DNA of 64,000 nt from CAVZMO01 sp963776195 (GCA_963776195.1 CAVZMO010000016.1:1-64000); one strand, 5' to 3'; shown: positions 36,768 to 45,304, numbered from the stretch's first letter. Notes: generated from the letters alone by a model not told the origin. Numbers and translations: made by a program.

Positions 36768-36875
36768 TTACTGGCACTTGGTCGGCCCGGACCCTCTTTC
36801 GCCATCGCGGACGGAGACAATTTTTCCCCCGCGCACCTTAATCGATTTTATAAACTGACCTCCTAAGACTCTCAT
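36768..36875 (-). CDS. 35-aa ORF directly upstream of the integrase
   Basis: The ATG at 36875 is preceded by AAAGGAGAGTAAT, a strong ribosome-binding site, while the integrase start has none of its own. Product MRVLGGQFIKSIKVRGGK, then a Gly/Arg-rich tail, is basic. It could be a leader peptide that couples integrase translation, or a tiny DNA-binding protein. Confidence 0.5.
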   Translation of the reverse strand: MRVLGGQFIKSIKVRGGKIVSVRDGERGSGPTKCQ

Positions 36876-37043
36876 ATTACTCTCCTTTCATCCTTTCATT
36901 TTGAGTTTTTTTATATCCTTTTTTTTTCCTTCAAAGAGTAGCGTCTTTCACATGGACGAAAGGTCACTTCTATTATAGGGCCAGAGGCGCTCATAAAATC
37001 AATGTTTGCGATGCAAAATATTCTATGAAGGATCCTCTTGGTT

Positions 37044-37280
37044 TTAGTCACTCCTATATCTTTGCCTGAGTATTTTCCTTCTGCTCAGTATTTCCTGAGC
37101 ATACATCGATAGATCTTCCGCCTGGATGATGTTCTTTTCCATGAGTTTTGTAGCAATCTCCTCCACAACCCTTGCCATAGCCATATCCGTACCCTGCAGC
37201 TCCATCATAATCTGTTTTTTCGTGGTCTCCGGGGTGGCCCTGGCCTCCGTAAACATCTCGCCCTCGCCGTTCAAAGCCAT
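37044..37280 (-). CDS. Small helical hypothetical protein
   Basis: 78 aa, charged and helical (TKKQIMMELQGTDMAMARVV, then EILSRRKILRQRYRSD). No known motif. An overlapping frame to 37452 is less protein-like. It lies on the integrase strand, 170 bases upstream. Confidence 0.55.
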   Translation of the reverse strand: MALNGEGEMFTEARATPETTKKQIMMELQGTDMAMARVVEEIATKLMEKNIIQAEDLSMYAQEILSRRKILRQRYRSD

Positions 37281-37864
37281 TTTTCGTTGATGTCAAATAC
37301 CAAAGATATAAGGAGAACGAGCATATAAGGAGTGGGTTACTTTTGCCCGTCGCTGATTTCGGATAGTAGCCATGCGCAATGCAACTTTTTTGCGAAAGCC
37401 TGTTTATTAATTCGATAATATGCTCAATAAGCGACGTTAATTCGTTCACCAATGACTGGATATTATATCAGCGTGGCTAATGTTCAGGCATTGACAACGT
37501 AGCCTCGCTAACACGATAATTTAGAGCCATGGCAAGCATAGAAACCATACTTCTGAAGCACAAAAAAAGAGATAAAGGGTATACAGCGGGTACACAAGAT
37601 AAACCTTCCAAAAGGTGGTTCTTATGCTTGCCAAAGCGTGCCTCCTGTAGAATTGGCGGGGCGGCATTCCGGTGCCTGTCGAGTTCTGGAATGCTCGCCG
37701 CCGCTCAATAAACTTATCAAATCCCCTGAAGTTTTTCAACATGAAATTATTTCCCCCACGGACGATCATTTTGCCGCCCATAACTATTTGAACTCCTTTA
37801 AATTCTCTTTCAAACACACTTTTATAGGTTGTAATTCATTGAAAATTCTTTCAGCGAGTTACAA
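37281..37864. other. Regulatory gap between divergent lysogeny-type and operon genes
   Basis: No gene supported in 584 bases. An inverted repeat of about 19 bp lies at 37531-37549 and 37614-37632 (GGCAAGCATA ... TATGCTTGCC cores) around GGGTATACAGCGGGTACAC. A second imperfect pair, GCGGCATTCC/GGAATGC, is at about 37670-37700. These could be operators or a hairpin. Confidence 0.45.
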
Positions 37865-38263
37865 ATGAATGATCAGCAGCCGTTATTTTATGAAGATGCT
37901 TATGACGCACTGATTAAAGCCATCGCAGTATCCGGAAAATCCAGAAAATCTATCTCCATGTCCGTGTGGCCAGGCAAGAAGGAAGAACAGGCGCAGTCTA
38001 TGCTCACGCGGGCGCTCTCTCCTGAAGGCGACGTAAAACTAAACCTCGATAATATTGAAGCAATTCTTAACGAAATCGATCCTGTCCACTACATTTATTA
38101 TCTTTGCGACCGGCATGGTTTTGAACGCCCGAGCAGAAAAGACAAAAAAGCCTTTGAAAAAAGCATTAATGAAAAGGTTGAGGGCCTCGCTAAACAGATG
38201 AATGTGCTCTTAAAAGAAGTAAAAACCTTAGAAAAGATGGGCGTAAATGACAGCCGTATATAG
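37865..38263 (+). CDS. Phage-type regulatory-like hypothetical protein
   Basis: 132 aa, first gene of the long plus-strand operon. FYEDAYDALIKAIAVSGKSR followed by MSVWPGKKEEQAQSMLTRAL looks like a helix-turn-helix region similar to phage CII-like activators. The C-terminal half is coiled coil (EKVEGLAKQMNVLLKEVKTL). It overlaps the next small ORF. Role in early phage regulation is inference. Confidence 0.6.
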   Translation: MNDQQPLFYEDAYDALIKAIAVSGKSRKSISMSVWPGKKEEQAQSMLTRALSPEGDVKLNLDNIEAILNEIDPVHYIYYLCDRHGFERPSRKDKKAFEKSINEKVEGLAKQMNVLLKEVKTLEKMGVNDSRI

Positions 38264-38393
38264 GGTAATTTTCACAGACCGAATAGGCGTGCGCTTGGAC
38301 ATCAAAAGAATCACGCTCGATATTGTTGCGGCGCTCTTTCTCTGTGCATCGATGATAGAGCCGTTCGAAGTCCAAGAGATGGAAACATTTTAA
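38247..38393 (+). CDS. 48-aa hypothetical, overlapping
   Basis: MTAVYRVIFTDRIGVRLDIK followed by a hydrophobic segment (IVAALFLCASMI) and an acidic end. It overlaps the upstream gene by 17 bases, as is common in phage operons. Not recognised. Confidence 0.45.
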   Translation: MTAVYRVIFTDRIGVRLDIKRITLDIVAALFLCASMIEPFEVQEMETF

Positions 38394-38414
38394 GACAAAG
38401 GACCAAAGCTATAA

Positions 38415-38612
38415 ATGGGCGCGGATTACGAGGGTCAGGAAAGAGGCATTGAGGACCTCAAAGCGATGAGCGATGAGGCGAGGCAATACCTCTGTCATCA
38501 TCTCCGGAATTCGCTGACCGCCGTTCTTTGCGGCATTCAGGTCGAACAATTTGATTTGGCCGAAGAAGCGGCAAGACATATGATTGAAGACCTTGAAAGA
38601 ATAGGATGCTGA
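38415..38612 (+). CDS. 65-aa protein resembling a histidine-kinase dimerisation helix
   Basis: The central stretch YLCHHLRNSLTAVLCGIQ resembles the H box of HisKA domains (H-x-LRNxL), followed by an amphipathic second helix (AEEAARHMIEDLERIG). No ATPase domain follows. It could be a two-helix bundle that mimics or binds host kinases; that is speculation. Its 3' end overlaps the next gene. Confidence 0.55.
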   Translation: MGADYEGQERGIEDLKAMSDEARQYLCHHLRNSLTAVLCGIQVEQFDLAEEAARHMIEDLERIGC

Positions 38613-38911
38613 TGCAGGAGCTACAGAAGACCATGTCCGATCAGGACATCATCGATGAGTTCGGCGTGTCCAAAGGGTTTATCAACCGTCACTCTACGGC
38701 AATAGGCGTCTATCTTCAGAGGCCGCATCGCAGATTCTTCCGGGACGATGTCGAGGCATTCTTTCGGGGCAGGGCCGCGAAGACAAGAAGAAAGATTTCT
38801 CAGAGGAAAGAGACAGACAATTACATAAGAAACCTCATAAAAATGACCGACATCTCTTTTCAACGCCGGATGCTCAAAAAGCAGAAAGCGGGGAGACGTG
38901 ATCGAGGTTAA
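38606..38911 (+). CDS. Small HTH/excisionase-like DNA-binding protein
   Basis: 101 aa. MSDQDIIDEFGVSKGFINRH followed by RPHRRFFRDDVEAFFRGR has the layout of MerR/Xis-type winged helix proteins (helix-turn-helix, then a wing with Arg and the F-x-x-x-DVEAF end). The C-terminus is strongly basic (KTRRKISQRKE, MLKKQKAGRRDRG). A candidate excisionase or operator-binding protein. Confidence 0.6.
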   Translation: MLMQELQKTMSDQDIIDEFGVSKGFINRHSTAIGVYLQRPHRRFFRDDVEAFFRGRAAKTRRKISQRKETDNYIRNLIKMTDISFQRRMLKKQKAGRRDRG

Positions 38912-39065
38912 ATGTATAGGCTGCGGATGCACAGAGACTAATGCCTGTTTGGGGGAAAACGGTCCATGTTCCTGGCTCATTGTGAACTACCTAAGAGGCG
39001 TCGGAGTCTGTTCTCAATGCCCGGATAAAGTGGATGAGTTTATAGAATCTCTCAAAAATGGATGA
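38898..39065 (+). CDS. Small zinc-knuckle phage protein
   Basis: 55 aa from a GTG after GGGGAGAC. C-x2-CGCT-x4-AC-x6-PCSW ... GVCSQC is the cysteine arrangement seen in many small phage proteins of unknown function. Overlaps the previous gene by 14 bases. Confidence 0.65.
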   Translation: MIEVKCIGCGCTETNACLGENGPCSWLIVNYLRGVGVCSQCPDKVDEFIESLKNG

Positions 39066-39086
39066 ACATGGAAGGAGGTGAAGCCG

Positions 39087-39263
39087 ATGCCGACAGTAGA
39101 TTTTAAATTCTCGCCGAATCAAAAGGTTCAAACGCCACTCGGAGAGGTGGGAATCATTGATCAATGCGGGCTTACAAGCGGGCCTATCAGCCGCTACTAT
39201 GTCCTTTTCAAAGGAGGCAAGGGCGCATGGTTCGATGAGGACCAGTTGACAGTGGTCGAATAA
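39087..39263 (+). CDS. Small beta-rich hypothetical protein
   Basis: 58 aa, MPTVDFKFSPNQKVQTPLGE ... SRYYVLFKGGKGAWFDEDQL. It resembles small SH3-like proteins with a hydrophilic loop. GGAAGGAGGTG sits ahead of the ATG at 39087; a GTG three codons earlier overlaps that site. Confidence 0.65.
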   Translation: MPTVDFKFSPNQKVQTPLGEVGIIDQCGLTSGPISRYYVLFKGGKGAWFDEDQLTVVE

Positions 39264-39268
39264 TCTGT

Positions 39269-39297
39269 GAGGCGGGAGATCCCGCCTCTTTTGTTTT
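39269..39297 (+). terminator. Rho-independent terminator
   Basis: Perfect stem GAGGCGGG/CCCGCCTC with an AGAT loop, then TTTTGTTTT. It ends the first block of the small-gene operon. Confidence 0.9.
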
Positions 39298-39306
39298 GAA
39301 GGTGGG

Positions 39307-39507
39307 ATGAAGATGAAAGGAATCACATATTTTTTATTGGCTCTCGCTCTTGCAGCTATTCTGGCAGTAATTCTCTACAAGATCGACTCTGGGACTATTG
39401 GAACGAGCCACGTTGAAATCTCCGGCGCCGGCAGCGAGGGTTATTCCAGAGTTTGGACCGGAGAGTCGGAGGCGCCGAGCTCTGGCGAAAAAGTGAGCGG
39501 GCGATAA
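39307..39507 (+). CDS. Small single-pass membrane protein
   Basis: 66 aa. The N-terminal helix (ITYFLLALALAAILAVILY) is either a membrane anchor or signal; the rest is a Gly/Ser-rich outward segment. Ribosome-binding site GGTGGGATGAAG. Starts right after the terminator, so needs its own promoter or readthrough. Function unknown. Confidence 0.55.
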   Translation: MKMKGITYFLLALALAAILAVILYKIDSGTIGTSHVEISGAGSEGYSRVWTGESEAPSSGEKVSGR

Positions 39508-39511
39508 AGCC

Positions 39512-39658
39512 ATGTGTTGTGATCGCAGGGATAGGGAAGCGCTCCCGATAAAGCTCGTCTCGGCCTTCCCTGCGATGAACGTGAGGCAAGAAGAACGGTT
39601 TAAACCGTTTGAACTACTTATGACAGGAGGCGGTCATGGTGCAACTCAGCATCAATAA
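39512..39658 (+). CDS. Doubtful 48-aa ORF before recombinase 2
   Basis: MCCDRDREALPIKLVSAF and a further 30 residues, overlapping the recombinase start by 23 bases. Its span also contains a perfect 10-bp inverted repeat (ATCGCAGGGA / TCCCTGCGAT), so the DNA may be a hairpin or recombinase site rather than a gene. Confidence 0.3.
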   Translation: MCCDRRDREALPIKLVSAFPAMNVRQEERFKPFELLMTGGGHGATQHQ

Positions 39659-40262
39659 TAAAAGCTCGAAAGCAGGCATCAATTACCTGCTCGAAGAAGA
39701 GGAGAAAAAGCTATTCAACTTTCTCAAAAACAGGAAAGACAAGCAGGCCGAGAGGGATTATGTCCTTCTAAGGCTTTGCAGAGCGACGGGGCTCAGAAGA
39801 GGGGAAGCGCTGGCTCTAAATGTCGGCGACGTGATCGGCCGGGACAGAATCGAGGTCAATGAGCGGATCGCCGAGAAGGGAGCGATAGGCGAGGTATATC
39901 TGCCTGTCGAGATCCAGGAGGTCCTCCGGAGATTTCTCAAAGTGAAAAGGACCTGGAGAGAGAGTCTCGATGACGACTCACCTCTGTTTGTTTCTAAGAA
40001 GGGGCAGAGGTTATCTCTGCGGTCATTTAAGGACATCATGGACAAATGGTGCGGGCTTGCCGGCATCCCGCGCTATACGCCCCACGCATTGAGGCACACG
40101 AAGGCACAAAGGATTATGGCTGACGTAAGGCACCTCAGCGACGACGAAAGGCAAAAGGCCCTTATCTTCACGAACAAGCAGCTCCGGCATAAATCCTTAA
40201 ACTCCACGATGGTATACACGGCTCCGACCAAAGAGGAGATGCAGAGAGTGGGAGCGATATGA
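39636..40262 (+). CDS. Minimal tyrosine recombinase
   Basis: 208 aa, little more than the catalytic domain. Catalytic residues: Arg in ATGLRRGEAL, His-x-x-Arg in HALRHTKAQRIM, His in LRHKSLNSTM and Tyr in MVYTAP. It lacks most of the core-binding domain found in XerC/D or phage integrases. The ATG follows GGAGGCGGTC. It may resolve dimers, invert DNA or act as an orphan recombinase in the replication operon. Confidence 0.85.
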   Translation: MVQLSINNKSSKAGINYLLEEEEKKLFNFLKNRKDKQAERDYVLLRLCRATGLRRGEALALNVGDVIGRDRIEVNERIAEKGAIGEVYLPVEIQEVLRRFLKVKRTWRESLDDDSPLFVSKKGQRLSLRSFKDIMDKWCGLAGIPRYTPHALRHTKAQRIMADVRHLSDDERQKALIFTNKQLRHKSLNSTMVYTAPTKEEMQRVGAI

Positions 40263-40426
40263 GAAGTTATATTGCCTTTTTTTTCGGTCCTTACAATCAA
40301 GGAAGAAAACGGAATAGACTCTTCAGTTTTCTTCGTGCTAAAGCCCCTATTTCCACAATCGCTTTTCAATGCTATGTTGAGGACGGTGGCCGATGCTTTA
40401 TCACTGATATCCAGGGAGTTAACTGA
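40259..40426 (+). CDS. 55-aa hypothetical, coupled by overlaps on both sides
   Basis: MRSYIAFFFGPYNQGRKRNR, basic, then FQCYVEDGGRCFITDIQ. Start and stop overlap the neighbouring genes in ATGA fashion, so the three are translated as one operon. Not recognised. Confidence 0.55.
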   Translation: MRSYIAFFFGPYNQGRKRNRLFSFLRAKAPISTIAFQCYVEDGGRCFITDIQGVN

Positions 40427-40875
40427 TGAAAGCTTATCAGCAATCTACTACGCCGGTCGCACGCTCGCAGGAAGACATCAGGAGGATCCTCTCGAAGTAC
40501 GGAGCGGACGGCGTGCAGTTTTCCGAAGACTGGAAAGCCATGCTCCTTGATATCCGCTTTCTCTACACTGTCGGCAAGATTCAGCATTCCGTTGTTTTCA
40601 GGGTTCCGATACCGAAGGCCGAGTTGTGTTCTCCGGGCGGAAGGAGCAGATCTTCATCAGCGCGACAGAAACTCCAGGAACAGTATGAACGCGGCATTTG
40701 GCGTGCAGTATTTTGGGCTATCAAGAGCAGGATGGAGTCTGTCGAGTTCGGGATCGAAACATTTCAGGAAGCATTCCTATCTCACTTTGAGATACCTGGT
40801 TCCGATAAACAGATCGGCGAGGTTTTGATTCCCAGACTCGAGACGGGTAGTTTAAGACTGTTGGAGAGCGCATGA
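40426..40875 (+). CDS. Phage-type hypothetical protein
   Basis: 149 aa. The first half is strand-rich (GADGVQFSEDWKAMLLDIRF, HSVVFRVPIP), the second helical (QEQYERGIWRAVFWAIKSRM). No known motif, but this kind of protein commonly precedes SSB-like and primase genes in integrated elements. The stop overlaps the SSB-like start. Confidence 0.65.
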   Translation: MKAYQQSTTPVARSQEDIRRILSKYGADGVQFSEDWKAMLLDIRFLYTVGKIQHSVVFRVPIPKAELCSPGGRSRSSSARQKLQEQYERGIWRAVFWAIKSRMESVEFGIETFQEAFLSHFEIPGSDKQIGEVLIPRLETGSLRLLESA

Positions 40876-41477
40876 AGCATTTCAACCTCGGCAACGTCTG
40901 GGGAAGAGTGGCCAGCTGCAAGAAAGAGAAATCTACGCGTGACACTGTTTATCTGCAGATTCAGGTTGAATGTCCCAATGAACTCTTTGGCAATGTGAAA
41001 ACCTATGGCAGAATTTGGGGTAAAGACAAAGTCGAGGCCTTCCTCGATTTTCATAAAAAACATCCCGGCCAGGCTTACCGCTTTAAGGGTTTCTTTTCTC
41101 AATACGACAAGGAAGAAGGCCAACGCTACAGCAATTTTACCTTTACGAACTGGCAGCCGATCGACGGCAGTGAATTTCGCGCTGCCTTCATTCTTACCGG
41201 CGAGATCACATCGTTATCAACTGAAGCTCCCGAGGGGAAGATATGTCTTCACCTTATCCGTGAAGGTCAGGGCGATTACAGGGACATCGAGGAAGACTTT
41301 GAAGTGTACACGCTCAACGAGCAGGAGATCGCCGGCCTGCAGGAAGGCCAAGTTGTTCAGGTCAAGGGCCTGATGAGGGCAAGGGAGCCTGAGGACTACT
41401 TCGGCTGTCCCTCCGGAAAGATCAAGCCATACCTCAAAGAGATCAACGGGAAGAAAAGCGAAGAGGAGGCTTTCTGA
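40872..41477 (+). CDS. Putative single-stranded-DNA-binding-like protein
   Basis: 201 aa with two beta-rich halves (VWGRVASCKKEKSTRDTVYL, FILTGEITSLSTEAPEGKIC) that fit OB folds. The very end, SEEEAF, is an acidic tip closing with Phe, like the partner-binding tail of bacterial SSB. Position between recombinase-linked genes and the primase-helicase supports a replication role. The SSB assignment is inference; the family itself is not recognised. Confidence 0.55.
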   Translation: MKHFNLGNVWGRVASCKKEKSTRDTVYLQIQVECPNELFGNVKTYGRIWGKDKVEAFLDFHKKHPGQAYRFKGFFSQYDKEEGQRYSNFTFTNWQPIDGSEFRAAFILTGEITSLSTEAPEGKICLHLIREGQGDYRDIEEDFEVYTLNEQEIAGLQEGQVVQVKGLMRAREPEDYFGCPSGKIKPYLKEINGKKSEEEAF

Positions 41478-41485
41478 GCACTCTA

Positions 41486-41616
41486 ATGGCCATGTACAGC
41501 AGCGACGGCCTCGTCGGAAGGTGAGACGCTAAATGTTACGAGGCGGTCTGCCCGGAGGATTAACGGACTTTAGAGCATTGATAGGCAAAACAGCGCTACA
41601 GAATTCTTTATTCTAA
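41486..41616 (+). pseudogene. Small phage protein with in-frame TGA at a Cys position and a frameshift
   Basis: MAMYSSDGLVGR is followed by TGA (41522-41524), then DAKCYEA, then, after a shift near 41545, PGGLTDFRALIGK. Related small phage proteins read GRCDAKCYEA and later CGG, so the TGA stands where Cys is expected. Likely a decayed gene. Confidence 0.5.
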
Positions 41617-41647
41617 AAACGTGTATTAAGAGGAAAGGGTGGGGACC

Positions 41648-41989
41648 ATGGCTTCTTTTTCGTGGCACAGGGAGTCGTACGAAAAAGCTGTAAAACAGAT
41701 TGCGACATTCGCCGCAAAACTCTTAGAAGAAAATCCAGATTGGGATATTCTCGGTTGGACCGATTGGTTTAAAAAGACCCACCCGGAACAATTCAAGAAA
41801 TACGACAATGCCATGACTCAAATCAATAAGCTGTGGGGCAGTATGGAACCTAAGGCAATGGAGGAGTTCAAGAAAGCGGTGAAGGTGGAGGTCGACGCCA
41901 CCAAATGGGCCGTGACGCAATATATTGAACACCAGAAAAAGAGTGCCAAGGAGAATGAACTGAAAGGAGAACAGAAGCGATTATTATGA
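41648..41989 (+). CDS. Hypothetical helical protein
   Basis: 113 aa, mostly charged helix (YEKAVKQIATFAAKLLEENP, EFKKAVKVEVDATKWA) with a Trp-rich centre (DWDILGWTDWFKKTHPEQF). The ATG at 41648 is preferred to a GTG nine bases upstream. No known family. Confidence 0.65.
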   Translation: MASFSWHRESYEKAVKQIATFAAKLLEENPDWDILGWTDWFKKTHPEQFKKYDNAMTQINKLWGSMEPKAMEEFKKAVKVEVDATKWAVTQYIEHQKKSAKENELKGEQKRLL

Positions 41990-42001
41990 GCGAGAAACAT
42001 C

Positions 42002-42250
42002 ATGCCCGTTGAACATATACGCGCACTGATCGGTCGTTCCGTTTACTGCAACGCATCCTGGATGTTACGGCCCATCGCCGGTATCCTGGAGAGAGTCATT
42101 ATCGATGTCGCAATTATACAGACGGAGCGGGCCTGTTACGGAGTCAGGGCTCATCACATTACGGAATTGAGAGCCAATGGCGGACATTACAGCGCCTCTG
42201 CTATGGGAGGTAGGGGCTTGAAGACGGCATCGACACTAGGGGAGCAATAA
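42002..42250 (+). CDS. Hypothetical small protein before the primase
   Basis: 82 aa (MPVEHIRALIGRSVYCNASW ...), Arg/Ala/Gly-rich. The reading frame is plausible and fits the tight gene spacing, but coding signal is modest. Confidence 0.45.
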   Translation: MPVEHIRALIGRSVYCNASWMLRPIAGILERVIIDVAIIQTERACYGVRAHHITELRANGGHYSASAMGGRGLKTASTLGEQ

Positions 42251-42268
42251 GAATGACGGGAAATACCC

Positions 42269-45200
42269 TTGACATCTGATTTTGAGCACATAAAAGAGCG
42301 CCTGGATCTCCTGCGCGTCATCGCTCAGGAGACGGGTTTGAAGATGAAGGGGCACCATTTGGAAGAGTGCCCCTTTTGTCAGGGGCATAAGTGTTTTTCG
42401 ATTAAGGATCAGCATTACAAATGCTTCCAGTGCGGGGCTGCCGGCGACCTTTTCACCTTTCTCGAAACCTTCAATAGAATCGATAAATCCGAAGCCTTAA
42501 AGAAAGCTGCAAAACTCGCCGGCATCGAGCTGAAGGCGGGGAAAAAACCGAAAGACAACTCCGGAGTTAATCTAACCATAAAAGAAACTATCTTCATCGA
42601 GGCGGCGAGGCATTACCACGACAATATTTCGGACAACGGCGGAAGATCCTATCTGATAGAGAAGAGAGGGCACAAAGAGAATGTTCTCGACACTATGCAG
42701 GTAGGCTGGAGCCTCGGAGACCTCGTAGAGCATCTCCGATCGAAGGGCTTCACGGACGACCAGATCAAGGCTTCAGGACTCGGCAGAGAAAAAGAAATCG
42801 ACGGCAAGCCGTCGCTTCTCGACTTCTTTAAAAAAGGCCTGGCAATTTTCCCTCATTACGACAAAGAGAAAGTGCTGCACTTCACCATGAAGGACCCTCA
42901 GAAGAAGCTCGCATATCAACTCCCGAACGAAGTCCGGATGAAGGAGTGGAGGTTCTACAACCAAGGGGCTCTGAGCAAGTTTAACGAGGTAATGGTTGTG
43001 GAGGGAGAGAACGACCTCCTGAGCGTCCTTGATTGCGACGTGCAGAATGTGATCGGCCTCATAGGGCAGCCCGCGGATTACCAGATCAAAGGGTTGAAGA
43101 CGTATTGCGCCTCGAAACATATTTATCTCTGGCTCGATAACGATGCCGGCGGGAAAGGGTTCATCAGGAAGATCTGCACGGAGCTGAACAGGTCAAACAA
43201 TATCCGCGTTGTCGTCTATAACGAAGACTTCAAGGACCCTGATGATTATTTAAAGTCGCTGCTTGAGGGAGTGCGGAAGATGGAGATCAAGCGCCTTCAG
43301 GCGGAGGCCGTGGACTTTATCTCATGGGAGATCGCGGAGATCTCGAAGCTGAACACGCTCGAATTACGACTAAAGGCACTAAAAGACCGGAAAGTTTTTT
43401 CGGCCGTGGCGGACATGGTGGAGGCCGAGAAGCTCGTATATGTCGAAAAGCTCGTTGCCCTGGGATTCAGCAAAGAAGCCATCGAGGAGCAGATCGAAGT
43501 CAACCAGGACCTCAGGAGGGAGCTTGCTGTCTATTTCGAGAAGGTCCCGAAAAAAGATGCGGACCCGAACACGGTGGCATCGATTATTTATAAGCATCTG
43601 AGCCAGAACGGCCGCTTCTTCCACGACCGGATGAGCGACGTATATTTGCTTTATCAGCATCACATTTATCAGATCGGAAATAACCGTCCTTTTAATGCCC
43701 TCATGAAAAAGGCATCGAGCCTGCTGCCAACAAAGGAACCCGGTAGGTCTGTCTGGGAGTCCCTGGCATCGGAGGCTTATAACGCCGGCAGGCAGATAGA
43801 CCTGGCATCGTGGATCTACACCGACCGGAACACGGATACCGTGTACATCAACCTGAACTCTCCGAACAGCATGATCCTCAAGGTATCAAAGGAAGACGTG
43901 AGCGAAACGCCAAACGGGCTGAACAAAGAGGGCATTCTCTTGAAGTCATCAAAAAAAATACTTCCGATAAATTTTCTTCCCGATGCGGACGTCCACGAAG
44001 GGATGGCTGTATTGAAAGAACTGATCTTCGATAACCTCACTTGCGAGAAGGAACAAAAGTACCTGATTCTGTGTTGGATGATGTCAGCGTTCCTGCTTGA
44101 TTTTGCGCCCTACATGGGGCTGATGAAGTTCTCAGGCCCTACGAGTTCCGGCAAGACTACGGCCGCAAAATTGATATCGATACTCATCTATGGAAACGAA
44201 CATCTCGGAGATCCATCGGCTGCGGCCGCTTATGCGGTGTCGGCCCAGAACCCGCTGCTGATAATCGACAACTTGGAGCATGACGACTTTACAAAATCAA
44301 TCCTCAAATTCCTTTTGCTCTCCGCCACGAAGGGAGGCAAGGAGAAGAGGACCCAGGGGACCGACTCGGACACCATACAGGAGATGCCGAAAGCCCTTGT
44401 TCTCATTACCGCCATAGAGCCTTTCGTCAAGGCCGAGTTGATCAACAGGACCTATGACATTGATTTCTCGAAGGACAACAAGTCCGAAGCGTTTATCGAA
44501 GATGAGGCGACCAGGGCGCTCATAAAGAACCGGGATCTCATCATGTCCGCAATATTGAAGTTCCTCCAGAAGGATATTCTGGCAAACCTTCAGCAGCGCA
44601 AGGACTTCATAACTATCCTGAAGAAAGAACATAAAGGCCACTCGAAGAACAGAACGGATGAGTTCCTTGCAACGTTGATGCTGATGCTGGAGAGGCTTCT
44701 GAAATACATTCCATATTATGGTCCGGACGACTTCCTATATGGCACTGAGACTGGAGAGAAAGAGATCCGCACGGCCTGGATAACCTACCAGGACGCCAAG
44801 GCCAGGGACACGGAAAGGTCCTCAAATACGATCATTAAACTCCTTGACGGTCTTGTCAGGGAGTACGTAGGGAAAATGAAGGGGCTCGACCTGGTGCCGG
44901 GGCCGCATCCACACAGGAACTACTCGGATGTAAGCGCTTCCGACAAAGAATTATATGACGAGGACGTGTATAAGTGGACGCATCCTGAATACGGAATTGA
45001 AATTATCAAAACGAGGGCAGAAACAATTAAGGACGAACAAACCGGCGAGGAGTATTTGCGCGCGTTTTTTGAATTTATGGCCACGTCGGGCGACATCGTA
45101 CTTGCCCTGGACAGGTTCTGTAAGAATAACGGCATCAAAAACCCTTATGACAAGGCATCCGTTTTTGTCTCGAGACTGAGAAACGATCGGGATTTGCTCA

Positions 45201-45304
45201 GGCGGTCCGGATGGGAACTTCTCGAACGTCCGGGCTTTGAACCCTATTGGACGCGGCGCGAAGGTCAGAGATATTGGAAGTTCAGGAAGGTGATCATCCG
45301 ATGA
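42269..45304 (+). CDS. Fused DNA primase-helicase with CHC2 zinc finger, TOPRIM and P-loop domains
   Basis: 1011-aa replication protein that would prime and unwind the element's DNA. Zinc finger: C34-x2-C37 ... C52-x2-C55 (CPFC, CFQC). The TOPRIM fold lies around residues 238-300, with Glu245 in VVEGENDLL and the acidic pair LWLDNDAGG. A helicase-type ATPase follows, with Walker A SGPTSSGKTTAAKL near residue 625, a Walker B-like LLIIDNLEHDD near 662, and an Arg/Lys-rich sensor region. The C-terminus is helical and DNA-binding-like. The frame starts at TTG 42269, close to an out-of-frame ATG at 42253, so the true start is uncertain. The iteron-like array starts 85 bases downstream. Confidence 0.9.
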   Translation: MTSDFEHIKERLDLLRVIAQETGLKMKGHHLEECPFCQGHKCFSIKDQHYKCFQCGAAGDLFTFLETFNRIDKSEALKKAAKLAGIELKAGKKPKDNSGVNLTIKETIFIEAARHYHDNISDNGGRSYLIEKRGHKENVLDTMQVGWSLGDLVEHLRSKGFTDDQIKASGLGREKEIDGKPSLLDFFKKGLAIFPHYDKEKVLHFTMKDPQKKLAYQLPNEVRMKEWRFYNQGALSKFNEVMVVEGENDLLSVLDCDVQNVIGLIGQPADYQIKGLKTYCASKHIYLWLDNDAGGKGFIRKICTELNRSNNIRVVVYNEDFKDPDDYLKSLLEGVRKMEIKRLQAEAVDFISWEIAEISKLNTLELRLKALKDRKVFSAVADMVEAEKLVYVEKLVALGFSKEAIEEQIEVNQDLRRELAVYFEKVPKKDADPNTVASIIYKHLSQNGRFFHDRMSDVYLLYQHHIYQIGNNRPFNALMKKASSLLPTKEPGRSVWESLASEAYNAGRQIDLASWIYTDRNTDTVYINLNSPNSMILKVSKEDVSETPNGLNKEGILLKSSKKILPINFLPDADVHEGMAVLKELIFDNLTCEKEQKYLILCWMMSAFLLDFAPYMGLMKFSGPTSSGKTTAAKLISILIYGNEHLGDPSAAAAYAVSAQNPLLIIDNLEHDDFTKSILKFLLLSATKGGKEKRTQGTDSDTIQEMPKALVLITAIEPFVKAELINRTYDIDFSKDNKSEAFIEDEATRALIKNRDLIMSAILKFLQKDILANLQQRKDFITILKKEHKGHSKNRTDEFLATLMLMLERLLKYIPYYGPDDFLYGTETGEKEIRTAWITYQDAKARDTERSSNTIIKLLDGLVREYVGKMKGLDLVPGPHPHRNYSDVSASDKELYDEDVYKWTHPEYGIEIIKTRAETIKDEQTGEEYLRAFFEFMATSGDIVLALDRFCKNNGIKNPYDKASVFVSRLRNDRDLLRRSGWELLERPGFEPYWTRREGQRYWKFRKVIIR

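Noticed and set aside
37521..37817. 98-codon minus-strand frame in the regulatory gap
   Set aside because: No ribosome-binding site and crosses the inverted repeats; treated as noncoding.
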